From NCBI RefSeq assembly GCF_019343495.1, contig NZ_CP072549.1, forward strand, positions 2,046,001 through 2,110,000: DNA of 64,000 bases, in the 5' to 3' direction. Every line of letters starts with the position of its first letter. The stretch's first letter is position 1. Source of the DNA: Acinetobacter lwoffii (GTDB taxonomy: Bacteria > Pseudomonadota > Gammaproteobacteria > Pseudomonadales > Moraxellaceae). Shown here piece by piece: positions 47,353 to 57,600 of this stretch. A program made the position numbers and the translations under genes. Under the pieces are notes generated by a model. That model was not told where the DNA came from. It worked only from the letters and a program-made list of their open reading frames with translations, and made no database searches.

Positions 47353-49200
47353 GATGAACAAGTTCTTATCAATGCAAAAATCAGGACTGCAAAAATTAAA
47401 ACTATACATCTAGAAAAAGAAGTATCAATTAATAAAATCCTACGACTCCTAAGACGCTACTGGCAACGTGGTCAAACTATAAATGCTTTGGTACCGGACT
47501 ATGAAAACTCAGGTGGAAAAGGCCAAAAAAGAGCTATAGGTGATAAAAAAATTGGCAGACCACGCATTTATGAATTGAATGAAGGTAAGAATGTCACTGA
47601 ACAGGTTGAATTATATTTTAAGCAAGCCATCGAAGAGTATTTAGTTCCTGTCAAAAAACAATCCATTAACGAAACTTATCTTCGGTTTAAAAATTTATTT
47701 TCTAAGCACTTTCATCAAGTGCAAGCCGCAGATATTCCAACCTATGCCCAATTCTATTATTTTTATAATAAGCGATATAGAAATAAGAACAATTCCAAGG
47801 AAATTCTGAAGAATCAGAAAACTCTGAAAGATCACAAACCTCTGACTTCAACAGCGACCAAGCACGCAAATGGTCCTGGTGCACGTTATGAAATAGATTC
47901 AACAATCGCTGATATCTACCTTGTATCATCACGAGATCCATCACAGATTATTGGCAGACCTACCGTATATATTGCTATCGATGTATTTAGCCGGATGATT
48001 ACTGGGCTTTATGTCGGTATGGAAAACAGCTCATTTAACACAGCCATACAATGCCTCAGCGTCGCAATCCAAGATAAAGTAACATTCTGTCAGAGTTATG
48101 GCTTACAAATACAAGCGGAAGACTGGCCGATTTATGGTTTACCTAGCGCCATACTTGCAGACCGCGGCGAACTAATTGGCTATCAAATTGAACTTCTTGA
48201 AAAAAACTTTTCTGTTCGAATTGAAAATGCACCACCGTATCGAAGCGATGCCAAAGGTATTGTGGAGAGGGCTTTCGGAATCATTCAGTCACGCTTTAAA
48301 TCCTATGATAATATCGGTGTTGTTTCTGGATTCAAGGAAAAAAAGAAAGGCGGACATGATTATCGGCTAGAAGCGTGCCTGACTCTGGAAGAGTTCAGAA
48401 AAATCATATTAAGCTGCATCTTGTTACGCAATAATTTTGATGTCTTGACGAAATATGATCGCAGTGCCGATATGCCAACTGACCTGCCATCTATTCCTCT
48501 TAAGCTCTGGCAGTGGGGCCTACAGCACCGCACTGGGATGTTAAGACAAGTGGATAACAAATCACTCTATGTGGGCTTGTTACCTAGGATCGACGCCTCC
48601 TTAAGTGACAAAGGACTTAAAGTCAAAGGATTAGTCTATCAATGTCTGGAAATGCATCAACAAGGCTGGTTTATTCGTAACACAACCAAATCTCGCCCGA
48701 AAAAGTTGCGGATTGGTTTTGACCCATACTCAGTAAATACCATTTATATTTTTTATGATGAAAATAAATTGGAATACTGGGAGGCTCACTTAAATGATAC
48801 CTCACGTCAATATCAACATCTGACCTGGTGGGAAGCTGAACAAATTCAAAAAGCGATCAAAACTGTTGAAAAACAGCATTCGCAACTCAAGTCTGTAGCC
48901 ATCAGCGAATTGCAGGATTTTACTGACAACATCATTAAGTCAGCACAGAGTCGGCGGGCTCAAGCGGGAGTTCACCAACTTTCTAACGCACAACGTACTC
49001 GAAATATCCGGCAGAATAAACAAGAAGCCATGCAGATGGAACGTGCGGAACACCTACAAAACAGGCCTGTTAATTCTATCCGGACCATCAATCCCAATAA
49101 AGATAATACTCAAATACCCCCATCTCAAACCAGCAATCTAGATTTGACAAGTCAACCAGATTTAATGAGACAATTATTTGAAGAGGACGATGAAGAATGA
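47353..49200 (+). pseudogene. tnsB: Transposase TnsB, 3' part
   Basis: 615 codons continuing the 5' part in frame (restored TnsB 706 residues; Tn7 TnsB 702). Helix-turn-helix segment LRLLRRYWQRGQT is followed by the retroviral-integrase-like core. In restored numbering the DDE triad is Asp273 (YEIDSTI), Asp361 (LADRGEL) and Glu396 (KGIVERAF), the same numbers as Tn7. A TTG at 47488 could start a truncated protein with the catalytic core but lacking the N-terminal DNA-binding part. It overlaps the tnsC start by four bases. Confidence 0.9.
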
Positions 49201-50879
49201 ATAATAATGAACTCACGATTAATACATCAATAGAAGACATCTATGGGGATAATCCTCTCATTACTCAATTACCGCCCATTCTTGACACGAAGTCGGTTAT
49301 TAAACACCTACGAGGGAAACTAAAATTTATTCCAGAGCAGCGTTTTTTGCCTCAACCAGAAAGAATTCATCTAATTGCTCAACTGCCTCATGATTTTTTC
49401 CAACCACTCACCAAACATCTATCCCTTGAACAAAAAATTTCTATCATGATCCGGCAAGGTTACGTGAGTAGAAACATCAATAATGGTGATCGACACAGGC
49501 ATTTGCACGCGGCTTTTCAACAACTAGAACCTTCAAACGAAAGCTCTTACCGCTACGCTCCTCCAGAATCGACAGCCACTAGTATGTCTATTATAGGATG
49601 TTCTGGGAGTGGGAAAACGACCACGATGAACAAGATTTTGCGTTATTATCCGCAAGTGATTGAGCATAAAGAACTGGGGTTAAAGCAAATTGTTTATCTT
49701 AAAATTGATTGCCCTCATGATAGCTCTTTAAAAAACTTATGCTCAAACTTTTTTAGAGCAGTAGATTTAGCATTAGGAGATACTAACTTCGAGCATCGTT
49801 TTACCAGAAGCCGCTTAAATGTAAATGCAATGCTGCAGCAGATGAAAATCATCGCAAATAACTATTCAATTGGACTTTTAATCATTGATGAAATCCAGCA
49901 TTTGAATACAAAAAAATCTGGCGGGGCTGAGATTATTCTTAATTTCTTTGTCACCTTGGTGAATGTCGCATCCATTCCGATCGTGATGATTGGGACACCC
50001 AAAGCCAATGAAATTTTGCAAGAAGACTTGAGATCAGCTAGACGCAGTGCAGGATTAGGCTCTTTAATCTGGGAACCTATGCGTAATGAAGCCCCTACTC
50101 CCGATCCTAGTACTCCCGATCAAATGATTATTTCTGAATGGCATGCTTTTACAAACAAGCTATGGCAGTATCAATGGGTTCAACAACCAGCTGAACTGAC
50201 CGATGAATTAAGAGCCACTTGGTATTATTATACGCAAGGTATTCCGGATCTAGTGGTTAAGTTGTTCTGTCTGGTACAAATTCATGCAATCACCATCGGT
50301 CTGGAAAAAATCACCTCAGAATTATTTAAAAAAGTCTACGAAGAACAATTGCAGCCAGTCCACGATATTCTAGATGCACTGCGTTCAGGCAATCCTGCAC
50401 GTATTGCACGGTATTCTGACCTCACTATCCCTCAAGTTCAAATTGAGGAGTATGTTGAACAACACCGTTTTAAAGCCGCATTAAAAACAGAAAAACAGCA
50501 TAAAGATCTGGGACCGCATTATTCTACTTTAATAGGTATGCTGACAGCATTAGGTCATCCCGCCGCTACAATAGAACCGCATGTCACTTCTGCATTAAAA
50601 AAATATCCAAACGAAAACTTACAGGTACTCCTCCAGCATATTCTGGAAGTATTAGACAGCCCTGTAGCAGAAGATAAGTTTAAACAGCATCAAACCACGA
50701 CTCCGGCAAGGAAGCCACGGACATCTCGTAAAGTCATGAAGGCAGAGGAATGGAAAAGTACTGAAGCTACTGACTTACGAAACTTTTTCAGTCAAGCACA
50801 AGAACAGGATGTAGATGTTTATGAGTTATTAAAATCATCGCACTATTTGTTTGATCCTACCCGTCCCATTTTGCATTAA
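49197..50879 (+). CDS. tnsC: Tn7-like AAA+ regulator TnsC
   Basis: 560 residues (Tn7 TnsC 555). AAA+ ATPase with Walker A GCSGSGKT (134-141) and Walker B LLIIDEIQHL (Asp231, Glu232). TnsC links the target selectors TnsD or TnsE to the TnsAB transposase and gives target immunity. The start overlaps the tnsB end (ATGA). Frame intact. Confidence 0.94.
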   Translation: MNNNELTINTSIEDIYGDNPLITQLPPILDTKSVIKHLRGKLKFIPEQRFLPQPERIHLIAQLPHDFFQPLTKHLSLEQKISIMIRQGYVSRNINNGDRHRHLHAAFQQLEPSNESSYRYAPPESTATSMSIIGCSGSGKTTTMNKILRYYPQVIEHKELGLKQIVYLKIDCPHDSSLKNLCSNFFRAVDLALGDTNFEHRFTRSRLNVNAMLQQMKIIANNYSIGLLIIDEIQHLNTKKSGGAEIILNFFVTLVNVASIPIVMIGTPKANEILQEDLRSARRSAGLGSLIWEPMRNEAPTPDPSTPDQMIISEWHAFTNKLWQYQWVQQPAELTDELRATWYYYTQGIPDLVVKLFCLVQIHAITIGLEKITSELFKKVYEEQLQPVHDILDALRSGNPARIARYSDLTIPQVQIEEYVEQHRFKAALKTEKQHKDLGPHYSTLIGMLTALGHPAATIEPHVTSALKKYPNENLQVLLQHILEVLDSPVAEDKFKQHQTTTPARKPRTSRKVMKAEEWKSTEATDLRNFFSQAQEQDVDVYELLKSSHYLFDPTRPILH

Positions 50880-50906
50880 GCAACAAAGAATGGAGAGCAC
50901 GGTATT

Positions 50907-52442
50907 ATGATTTCGAATTTTCCAATACCATATCAGGATGAGCTGATTTACAGCGTAATTGCACGTTATGCAGTTCACAATGGGATTCTGAGTCCAAAAT
51001 ATCTCACCGAAGAATTATTCAATAACAGAAATTTAACACCAACTTACGATTTACCTTCGCATATAGATACCTTAGCCAGTTATTTACCAGATCAATATAA
51101 TGCGCTTACTTTGATCAGCCAGCATACCCTACTCCCAATTTACCAAATATTTCAAACTGATACAGTGATGCGTCATGCTATGCAGGCATTACGGAGTGAG
51201 CAATACCAATCACTGCATACGAAATTGGGGAAAAATGCATCCCGGATCAAATCGGTGAGTTTTTTCAGATTCTGTCCAGATTGCTGGCAAGAACAGATGG
51301 AGCAATATGGAGAAGTTTACTGGAAACGTAGCTGGCAGATTACTGGATACGAGTATTGTACAAAGCATAAGCAACCGCTCTTTATGAGTTCTATCCCTTG
51401 CAATGGGATAGACCGAAAATTCTATTTTGCTCATTTAAATGCGCTGAAAGACTCTTCACGACTTGCATTTAATCCTCAGGACTCACGTCACCATATCGAG
51501 CTTGCGGAACTAATCGAAGAGCTACTTGCTCATTCAACATCCATTAGTATTCCAGATTTTTCGACTATATCAGATGCTTATTTTCTGATTTTAAAAGATA
51601 GCGAATTACTATCAGGCCGTAAAAATATCAATTACGAAAAAGTCCGTCAATTAGTCATTGAATATTGGGGCGAAAGTTTTCTTGCATATTATCAATTAGC
51701 AGATTTAGATAGTGAAAACTGCTGGCTGAAAAATATATTAAGAAAACATCGTAAAGCATTTTCTTATCTTGAGCACCTCATCCTATTAAAAGCTCTTGTT
51801 ACAGAGAAAAATCCGATTGAAACATATAAGCAATATATTCACCTAGCATCCATGGATCTAGAGGAAGCCACCACAACAGTAACAATATGTATGGATAATA
51901 AAGTAGATCGAACATTATCTGAGGACCAAAAACAATGGACAAAATTAATCCTAGAAAGGCCTGTCAAACAGGCTCGCCAACAAAATAGCTCACTGTATGC
52001 TCGCTTATATCGCAATCATAAAGATTGGCTATTAGTTATCAATAAATCAGCTTTAACTCCCCCGCCTTCTATCCCTAAACCACGTATTGACTGGAGAGCT
52101 CGAGATCGACAGTTTGTTAAACAACTCATCAAAATACGGGATGAATTATTAGAAGATCTAGACTCCCCACAATGGACAAAAAAGTTTTTTATTAGACAAC
52201 TGGGTTCAGTGAGTATGATTGAAAAAAACTGGAATTTTTTCCCATTGACTTCAGTCTTTTTAGATCGTTATGCTGAGTCTGTGGATTGTTACCAAATACG
52301 TCGTCTGACTCGAACCTATATTCGTCAACAAACTGAAAATAAAGACTATCCACCAAGTGTTTTTTTACGTGAATCTGGATTAAGTGAGCAGCGATTGACA
52401 CCAGAAACACGTCGATTCTTTAAGAATATTATGGGGAAATAA
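50907..52442 (+). CDS. tnsD: attTn7 targeting protein TnsD (TniQ family)
   Basis: 511 residues (Tn7 TnsD 508). The N-terminal TniQ domain starts with FPIPYQDELIYSVIARYAVHNG and holds the zinc knuckle CPDCWQEQ ... YCTKHKQPL. The C-terminal half is a DNA-binding region that reads the end of glmS. The position of the element beside glmS fits this pathway. Frame intact. Confidence 0.93.
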   Translation: MISNFPIPYQDELIYSVIARYAVHNGILSPKYLTEELFNNRNLTPTYDLPSHIDTLASYLPDQYNALTLISQHTLLPIYQIFQTDTVMRHAMQALRSEQYQSLHTKLGKNASRIKSVSFFRFCPDCWQEQMEQYGEVYWKRSWQITGYEYCTKHKQPLFMSSIPCNGIDRKFYFAHLNALKDSSRLAFNPQDSRHHIELAELIEELLAHSTSISIPDFSTISDAYFLILKDSELLSGRKNINYEKVRQLVIEYWGESFLAYYQLADLDSENCWLKNILRKHRKAFSYLEHLILLKALVTEKNPIETYKQYIHLASMDLEEATTTVTICMDNKVDRTLSEDQKQWTKLILERPVKQARQQNSSLYARLYRNHKDWLLVINKSALTPPPSIPKPRIDWRARDRQFVKQLIKIRDELLEDLDSPQWTKKFFIRQLGSVSMIEKNWNFFPLTSVFLDRYAESVDCYQIRRLTRTYIRQQTENKDYPPSVFLRESGLSEQRLTPETRRFFKNIMGK

Positions 52443-52444
52443 AA

Positions 52445-54058
52445 GTGGCTAACCTTCCATTCGTATGTTTACCTGAAGCAACACAATACTACAGTGCAAC
52501 ACAGATAACTCATCGTGGTAAAACTCGTTTCAATATTAAAACTACAATGCGCAATTCCGAAGAAAAGCGTTTTTTTCATTCAAAAAGACCAATTGAAAGT
52601 ATCCTTTTATACCACTACAAAACACCACTGAGCAGTGTTTTCCCTGTACGTTTAGTCAACCATAAGCTCACTCAAATCAATTTGGGATTTTTGAACGAGA
52701 CCAATGCAGAAAATTCAACTGTAAATACCCATCCGACATATCGCAATCGTCCCTGCTTCAGTTTCCAATATCACAACCCAGGAGATGCTTTGGAGGGGTG
52801 GACCATCCAATTACCTAAACTGGTACTCGCACGAGATCTTTTTTTCTCTCATCCATATTTACTACGCGCTGCATTATTTTCTGAAAGATATACAACAGAT
52901 GTCTTGGTTGATCGTGACGATACCGAAGCCTTTCATATTTTTGTTGCACCAAACAGAAAAATAACAGCCAAGGATCTGAAGGACCCTGTTTTTCTAAAAA
53001 AACTGGCATTAATTTTATTACACCCTGAATTAAATCAATCTTTTTTAAGTATTTATGAAAAAACCATTAAAAACCAAGCTCAATCTAAAGCCTATGATTT
53101 TGATATGGATGCCCCTATCCTCAAAAACATTGAACTTGATGTTGATGGATGTATTTATTCAGACAGCAAAATATTTCGGATCGAACGTATCAATTCATTC
53201 GGAAATTTAGAAACAGGAATACATAAACCTGTTAAATTTCATTTTTTATCCCAAAAAAGTTTTGGACAGGCTAAAGACATACTAGATAAAAACCAGCATA
53301 CTAAAAAACAGACAAGTCAGGATAAATCTAAATTTGATGATGAAGCTAACGCTGATATTGATCAGGAAATTACACAACTCAAAAATATTGTGGGGGAAAT
53401 TTATACCATAGAAGACCTACAAATCTCACTAAATACTTCATGCTCAGAAATTAATATAACAAGACGAAATACAAGTAGGGAAGCTCTTCATGAGGACCAA
53501 CCATTTGCTGGTGGAGAAGGAGAAGACGAAGGCACCCTTCCAGGATTTAGCATAGAGGCAGAAAATAATTTTACAAGTTCAACTTATCAAGACCTTAGCA
53601 AAATGCTGAAAAAAATAGAAGGCAAAGGCTATAAAGTCAAACAAATTCATAATAAGTCTTTCATAAAATATGGCCGATTCAGAGGGCATAAATTGACTAA
53701 TGGTCAAAATCGCCGATTTTATGTAAATCTAATACTCGACAGAGAAGATAATGAGCTTTTTTATTTATGTGAAATTGATACCTCTGATGGAAAAAAGAAT
53801 ATTTCCACATTACTGATACCATACGATGTTAATGCAAATAAAATCTTCCTGAACAAAACCTTAGAATCTTTCAAAATTGCAATTTTGTCACAGTCTTTAA
53901 GTTGGCCAAAGGACTTTATTAACAAAGTTTGTAATATCCAGTCATATATAATGATTAACCATATTTCGAAAAAAGATTACATTGTATCAAATACTTATCA
54001 TGCAGACTGGGCGCAGCGTATTCTAGAAAAATGGAAATCTATATATGACTCACCATAA
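52445..54058 (+). CDS. tnsE: Tn7-like targeting protein TnsE
   Basis: 537 residues (Tn7 TnsE 538). Shared segments include LARDLFFSHPYLLRAALFSE in the N-terminal half and LCEIDTSDGKKNIST plus LSWPKDFI near the C-terminus. TnsE directs insertion into replicating DNA, mainly conjugal plasmids, by binding the sliding clamp and 3' recessed ends. The start is two bases after tnsD. The middle (about 280-400) is acidic and poorly conserved, as in Tn7. Confidence 0.88.
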   Translation: MANLPFVCLPEATQYYSATQITHRGKTRFNIKTTMRNSEEKRFFHSKRPIESILLYHYKTPLSSVFPVRLVNHKLTQINLGFLNETNAENSTVNTHPTYRNRPCFSFQYHNPGDALEGWTIQLPKLVLARDLFFSHPYLLRAALFSERYTTDVLVDRDDTEAFHIFVAPNRKITAKDLKDPVFLKKLALILLHPELNQSFLSIYEKTIKNQAQSKAYDFDMDAPILKNIELDVDGCIYSDSKIFRIERINSFGNLETGIHKPVKFHFLSQKSFGQAKDILDKNQHTKKQTSQDKSKFDDEANADIDQEITQLKNIVGEIYTIEDLQISLNTSCSEINITRRNTSREALHEDQPFAGGEGEDEGTLPGFSIEAENNFTSSTYQDLSKMLKKIEGKGYKVKQIHNKSFIKYGRFRGHKLTNGQNRRFYVNLILDREDNELFYLCEIDTSDGKKNISTLLIPYDVNANKIFLNKTLESFKIAILSQSLSWPKDFINKVCNIQSYIMINHISKKDYIVSNTYHADWAQRILEKWKSIYDSP

Positions 54059-54173
54059 ATCTCTAAAGTTATTCTCTAACAAAAGTGCTGATCGTGAGAT
54101 CTTACAATTACTGGCTGAATATTCTGGAATGCTAGCTCACAAAATTATGAATGAAGGAAGCTGTATTAAATAA
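54045..54173 (+). CDS. Short reading frame after tnsE, possible truncated gene
   Basis: 42 residues (MTHHKSLKLFSNKSADREIL onward), whose ATG overlaps the tnsE end by 14 bp, the same coupling seen between the tns genes. It ends about 57 bp before pgm. It could be the N-terminus of a former cargo gene cut by a deletion that removed the left end. No family is recognised, and chance is not excluded. Confidence 0.4.
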   Translation: MTHHKSLKLFSNKSADREILQLLAEYSGMLAHKIMNEGSCIK

Positions 54174-54230
54174 TTTTGGCTCTATACTACTAGCATAAAT
54201 TATATATTTTTCTTATTTTCAGGGTTTTTA

Positions 54231-55616
54231 ATGACTTACATGACCAAACTGACTTGCTTCAAAGCCTATGACATTCGCGGCAAACTCGGCACCGAGCTCA
54301 ATGAAGAGATTGCCTATAAAATTGGCCGTGCTTATGGACAGATTTATCAACCTAAAACAGTAGCCATTGGCTGTGATATTCGACTCAGCAGTGAAGGCTT
54401 AAAACAGGCGACCATTCGCGGTTTAAATGATGCTGGGGTCAATGTGCTGGATCTCGGCATGACCGGGACTGAAGAAGTTTATTTCGCGGCCTTCCACCTC
54501 GATGTACAAGGTGGAATTGAAGTCACTGCCAGCCATAATCCGATGGACTATAACGGCATGAAACTGGTGCGTGAAAATGCCCGTCCGATTAGTGCAGATA
54601 CAGGCTTAAAAGAAATCCAGGCCTTGGCCGAATCAGGGCAATTCCTTGAAGTTAGCCAAAAAGGTCATACGGAAAAATATAATATCCTGCCAGAATTTAT
54701 CGACCACCTGATGACCTATATCGATCCGGCAAAAATCCGCCCGATGAAACTGGTGATGAATGCCGGTAATGGTGCCGCAGGTCATGTGGTGGATGCGCTT
54801 GAACAGAAGTTTCAACAGCTACAGATTCCGGTTGAATTTGTCAAAATTCACAATAAGGCCGATGGTAACTTCCCGAATGGTATCCCGAATCCAATTCTGA
54901 TTGAAAACCGTGATAGCACCCGTGATGCGGTCATTCAGCATGGTGCGGATATGGGCATTGCTTGGGATGGCGACTTTGACCGCTGCTTCCTGTTCGATGA
55001 AAAAGGTCAGTTCATTGAAGGTTATTATATTGTTGGGCTTCTTGCGCAGGCATTCCTGCTGAAGCAGTCTGGTGAAAAAATTGTCCATGACCCGCGTCTG
55101 GTCTGGAATACGCTGGATGTGGTGGAGCAGTATCAGGGAATTACCGTCCAATCAAAATCAGGGCATGCCTTCATTAAAGATGTCATGCGTGAACATAATG
55201 CGGCTTATGGCGGGGAAATGAGTGCCCATCACTATTTCCGTGATTTTGCTTACTGTGACAGCGGCATGATTCCATGGTTACTGGCTATGGCAGTACTGTC
55301 TGAAACAGGAAAATCCTTATCTTCTCTCGTGGAAGAAATGATCGCCAAGTTCCCATGTTCAGGTGAAATTAATTTTAAAGTGGCCGATACCCAGGCAACC
55401 ATCCAAAAACTTTTCGATCATTATGCCGATCAGCAACCTGAAATTGACCAGACCGACGGCGTCAGCCTGAATTTTGGTAGCTGGCGTTTTAATGTGCGTG
55501 CATCCAATACTGAACCATTATTGCGTTTGAATATTGAAAGCCGCCGTGATCATCATCCACGGCCGATGCAGGACTATGTTGATGAGCTGACCCAGCTGAT
55601 CCAAGGCGAAGCTTAA
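54231..55616 (+). CDS. pgm: Phosphomannomutase/phosphoglucomutase
   Basis: 461 residues from 54231 (an ATG three codons later, at 54240, gives a 458-residue protein and is equally possible). It has the alpha-phosphohexomutase signature: catalytic Ser in [11 protein letters not shown], metal loop DGDFDRC, sugar loop [10 protein letters not shown] and phosphate loop [10 protein letters not shown]. It interconverts hexose 6- and 1-phosphates to feed capsule and LOS sugar nucleotides. It closes the K locus and faces the rest of it, the usual Acinetobacter arrangement. The upstream neighbour is the Tn7-like element, not lldP as in A. baumannii. Confidence 0.94.
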   Translation: MTYMTKLTCFKAYDIRGKLGTELNEEIAYKIGRAYGQIYQPKTVAIGCDIRLSSEGLKQATIRGLNDAGVNVLDLGMTGTEEVYFAAFHLDVQGGIEVTASHNPMDYNGMKLVRENARPISADTGLKEIQALAESGQFLEVSQKGHTEKYNILPEFIDHLMTYIDPAKIRPMKLVMNAGNGAAGHVVDALEQKFQQLQIPVEFVKIHNKADGNFPNGIPNPILIENRDSTRDAVIQHGADMGIAWDGDFDRCFLFDEKGQFIEGYYIVGLLAQAFLLKQSGEKIVHDPRLVWNTLDVVEQYQGITVQSKSGHAFIKDVMREHNAAYGGEMSAHHYFRDFAYCDSGMIPWLLAMAVLSETGKSLSSLVEEMIAKFPCSGEINFKVADTQATIQKLFDHYADQQPEIDQTDGVSLNFGSWRFNVRASNTEPLLRLNIESRRDHHPRPMQDYVDELTQLIQGEA

Positions 55617-55699
55617 GTCCTCAAAAAAACCTAAAAACAGTGCCCTTTAAACCAGAGAAAAGACTCCAGTTTTTAGGGTACTTTTCCGGCCTTAAGCTT

Positions 55700-56578
55700 T
55701 TATGAAAAATGTTTTTCGAGTATATCCACTGTGATATTTGTATTCATTTTTCGCGCAAACAGCATGCCTGACTGCTTCATTTTGTCAAAATCAGATTCAT
55801 CTAAAGTCCTTGGATAATCCGGCCCGGAATCCCAGTCAATATATCTTAGCCCTGTTTCACAATCCTCTATCCTATGCTGGGCATGATAGATGCGTTGCTG
55901 AAAATGGGAATTATAAATAATGGTATGGAAAAAGATTTCATCTGCACAGAGTGAAGATTTAAAGGTTTTTGCATAATCCGGATTCGCTTCCAGATAATCC
56001 AGAATAAATGTCACCGCCTGATCGGTGAGAGTAATCCAGTTTGAACCTTTATATAGTTTAGGTAAATGAGAAATATCCTGTTTACGAAAGTGCCGGCAAT
56101 ACCATAATGCCCATCTGTTCAGGAGTTGAAATAATGGTGATTTAGCTTTCTGATACATAATCGGTAAATAAAGGACATTCACCCGTTGTTCCACATCATC
56201 TGCTAAATCATCATGGCCCACAAACTCGGTCTGTTTCTGATATTCTTTTTCTAGAAATAATTCTCTTGCTGTATTGGAACATAAAGGAATGTCATCTCCG
56301 GACAGGAAGAAAAAATAGCCGTAATCATATTTTTGCGCTTCCTGCAGGAGTTTTAACATGACTTCAATTTGGCTATAGCTGCCCCATCGTACATCTGTCC
56401 GGTCTGCTAAAAAATATACCTGATCATGCTGTCCGAATTGAGTATGAAATGGGGCAAGGTCGGCTTTCTGATCGACATGAATAAGAATAATACTATGAGG
56501 ACTTTTCAGCAGCTCATTCACCAGAAAAACCAGTGAATGGGTAAGTTGATGACAAATAACCCCATAAATAAAATTCAT
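55700..56578 (-). CDS. Core-2/I-branching-type glycosyltransferase (GT14-like)
   Basis: 292 residues from the ATG at 56578, two bases past the gne1 stop; a longer frame would overlap gne1. It begins with FIYGVICHQLTHSLVFLV, then IHVDQKADLAPF, the SGDDIPL acidic motif and KGSNWITLT, and it ends with CADEIFFHTII, the pattern of Core-2/I-branching beta-1,6-GlcNAc transferases. It may add a branch to the capsule or another glycan. It is the last gene of the gdr-galU-ugd-gpi-gne1 operon. In typical A. baumannii K loci pgm follows gne1 directly, so this is an additional gene. Confidence 0.82.
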   Translation of the reverse strand: MNFIYGVICHQLTHSLVFLVNELLKSPHSIILIHVDQKADLAPFHTQFGQHDQVYFLADRTDVRWGSYSQIEVMLKLLQEAQKYDYGYFFFLSGDDIPLCSNTARELFLEKEYQKQTEFVGHDDLADDVEQRVNVLYLPIMYQKAKSPLFQLLNRWALWYCRHFRKQDISHLPKLYKGSNWITLTDQAVTFILDYLEANPDYAKTFKSSLCADEIFFHTIIYNSHFQQRIYHAQHRIEDCETGLRYIDWDSGPDYPRTLDESDFDKMKQSGMLFARKMNTNITVDILEKHFS

Positions 56579-56580
56579 AT

Positions 56581-57600
56581 CTATGATCCATATCCTTTGG
56601 GATTCTGCTTCTGCCATTTCCAGCTGTCAGCAAGCATATCTTCCAAGCCATATTCGGGTGTCCAGCCCAACTCTTTTACTGCACGCGCATTGTCTGCATA
56701 GAAACTTGCCAGATCACCGGCACGTCGTGCAGCAAACTCAAATGGAATCTGGATCTGATTCACTTTCTCAAAAGTATCTTTCAGGGTTAATACCGATACC
56801 GGTTGACCCGTACCAATATTCCAGGCCCGGCAGCCTTGATGATTTAAACGATTCTGAATGGCTAAAACATGTGCTTTCGCCAAATCGACCACATGAATAA
56901 AGTCACGTTCACAGGTACCATCAGCCGTGTCGTAATCATGGCCAAAAATAGACAGCTTTTCACGCAGACCTACCGCAACTTGAGTCACAAAAGGCATCAG
57001 ATTGTTGGGAATACCCAATGGATCTTCACCAATCTGTCCACTTTTATGCGCGCCGACCGGATTAAAATAACGTAGCAAGGCAATGGACCAACGTTCATCT
57101 GCAATTGCTACTTTTTCTAACATCTGCTCAACAACCAACTTGGTATAGCCATAATTATTATTCGGCATACTTAAGGGCATATCTTCCTGATATGGAGAAG
57201 GATTATCTTCACCATACACAGTGGCGGAAGAGCTAAAGACCAGTTTATACACCTGTGCGCGCTGCATCGCCTGAACCAGACTAATTGAACCGGCAATATT
57301 ATTATCAAAATAAGCCAATGGAATCTGCTGGCTTTCACCGACTGCTTTAAGACCGGCAAAATGAATTACCGCATCAATCGAATTTTGCTGAAAGACCTGA
57401 TCGAGTAACTGGCTATCCCGGATATCGCCTTCCACAAAGGTCAGGCTTTTTTTGGTCAGCTTTTCTACTCGGCTTAAGGACTCGGAGGAGCTATTGCACA
57501 GATTATCAAGTACAATTACCTCATGTCTGGCATTCAACAATTCTACACAGGTATGTGAACCAATATAGCCTGCCCCACCTGTGACCAAAATTTTAGCCAT
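56581..57600 (-). CDS. gne1: UDP-glucose/UDP-GlcNAc 4-epimerase
   Basis: 339 residues. Rossmann motif GGAGYIGSH (8-16), catalytic Ser in FSSSATVYG and Tyr-x3-Lys in YGYTKLVVE. It epimerises UDP-glucose (and likely UDP-GlcNAc) at C4 for the K locus. Its start overlaps the gpi end by eight bases. Named gne1 by its position in the Acinetobacter K locus; galE is an equivalent name. Confidence 0.92.
   Translation of the reverse strand: MAKILVTGGAGYIGSHTCVELLNARHEVIVLDNLCNSSSESLSRVEKLTKKSLTFVEGDIRDSQLLDQVFQQNSIDAVIHFAGLKAVGESQQIPLAYFDNNIAGSISLVQAMQRAQVYKLVFSSSATVYGEDNPSPYQEDMPLSMPNNNYGYTKLVVEQMLEKVAIADERWSIALLRYFNPVGAHKSGQIGEDPLGIPNNLMPFVTQVAVGLREKLSIFGHDYDTADGTCERDFIHVVDLAKAHVLAIQNRLNHQGCRAWNIGTGQPVSVLTLKDTFEKVNQIQIPFEFAARRAGDLASFYADNARAVKELGWTPEYGLEDMLADSWKWQKQNPKGYGS

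Larger units (their letters stand above)
43444..54173 (+). mobile_element. Tn7-like transposon (decayed, left end not visible)
   Basis: The region from 22 bp after glmS to just before pgm carries tnsA, split tnsB, tnsC, tnsD and tnsE in Tn7 order and orientation, with lengths nearly equal to Tn7 (267, restored 706, 560, 511 and 537 residues). Cargo between the glmS-side end and tnsA is a toxin-antitoxin remnant. TnsB-site-like repeats occur at 43457-43510, 43782-43907 and 45075-45111, but none after tnsE, so the left part seems deleted or lies beyond the window. Confidence 0.85.

Noticed and set aside
54100..54125. Left end of the Tn7-like element near CTGGCTG after tnsE
   Set aside because: No TnsB-site motif and no ACA terminus next to the expected GCTGG duplication.
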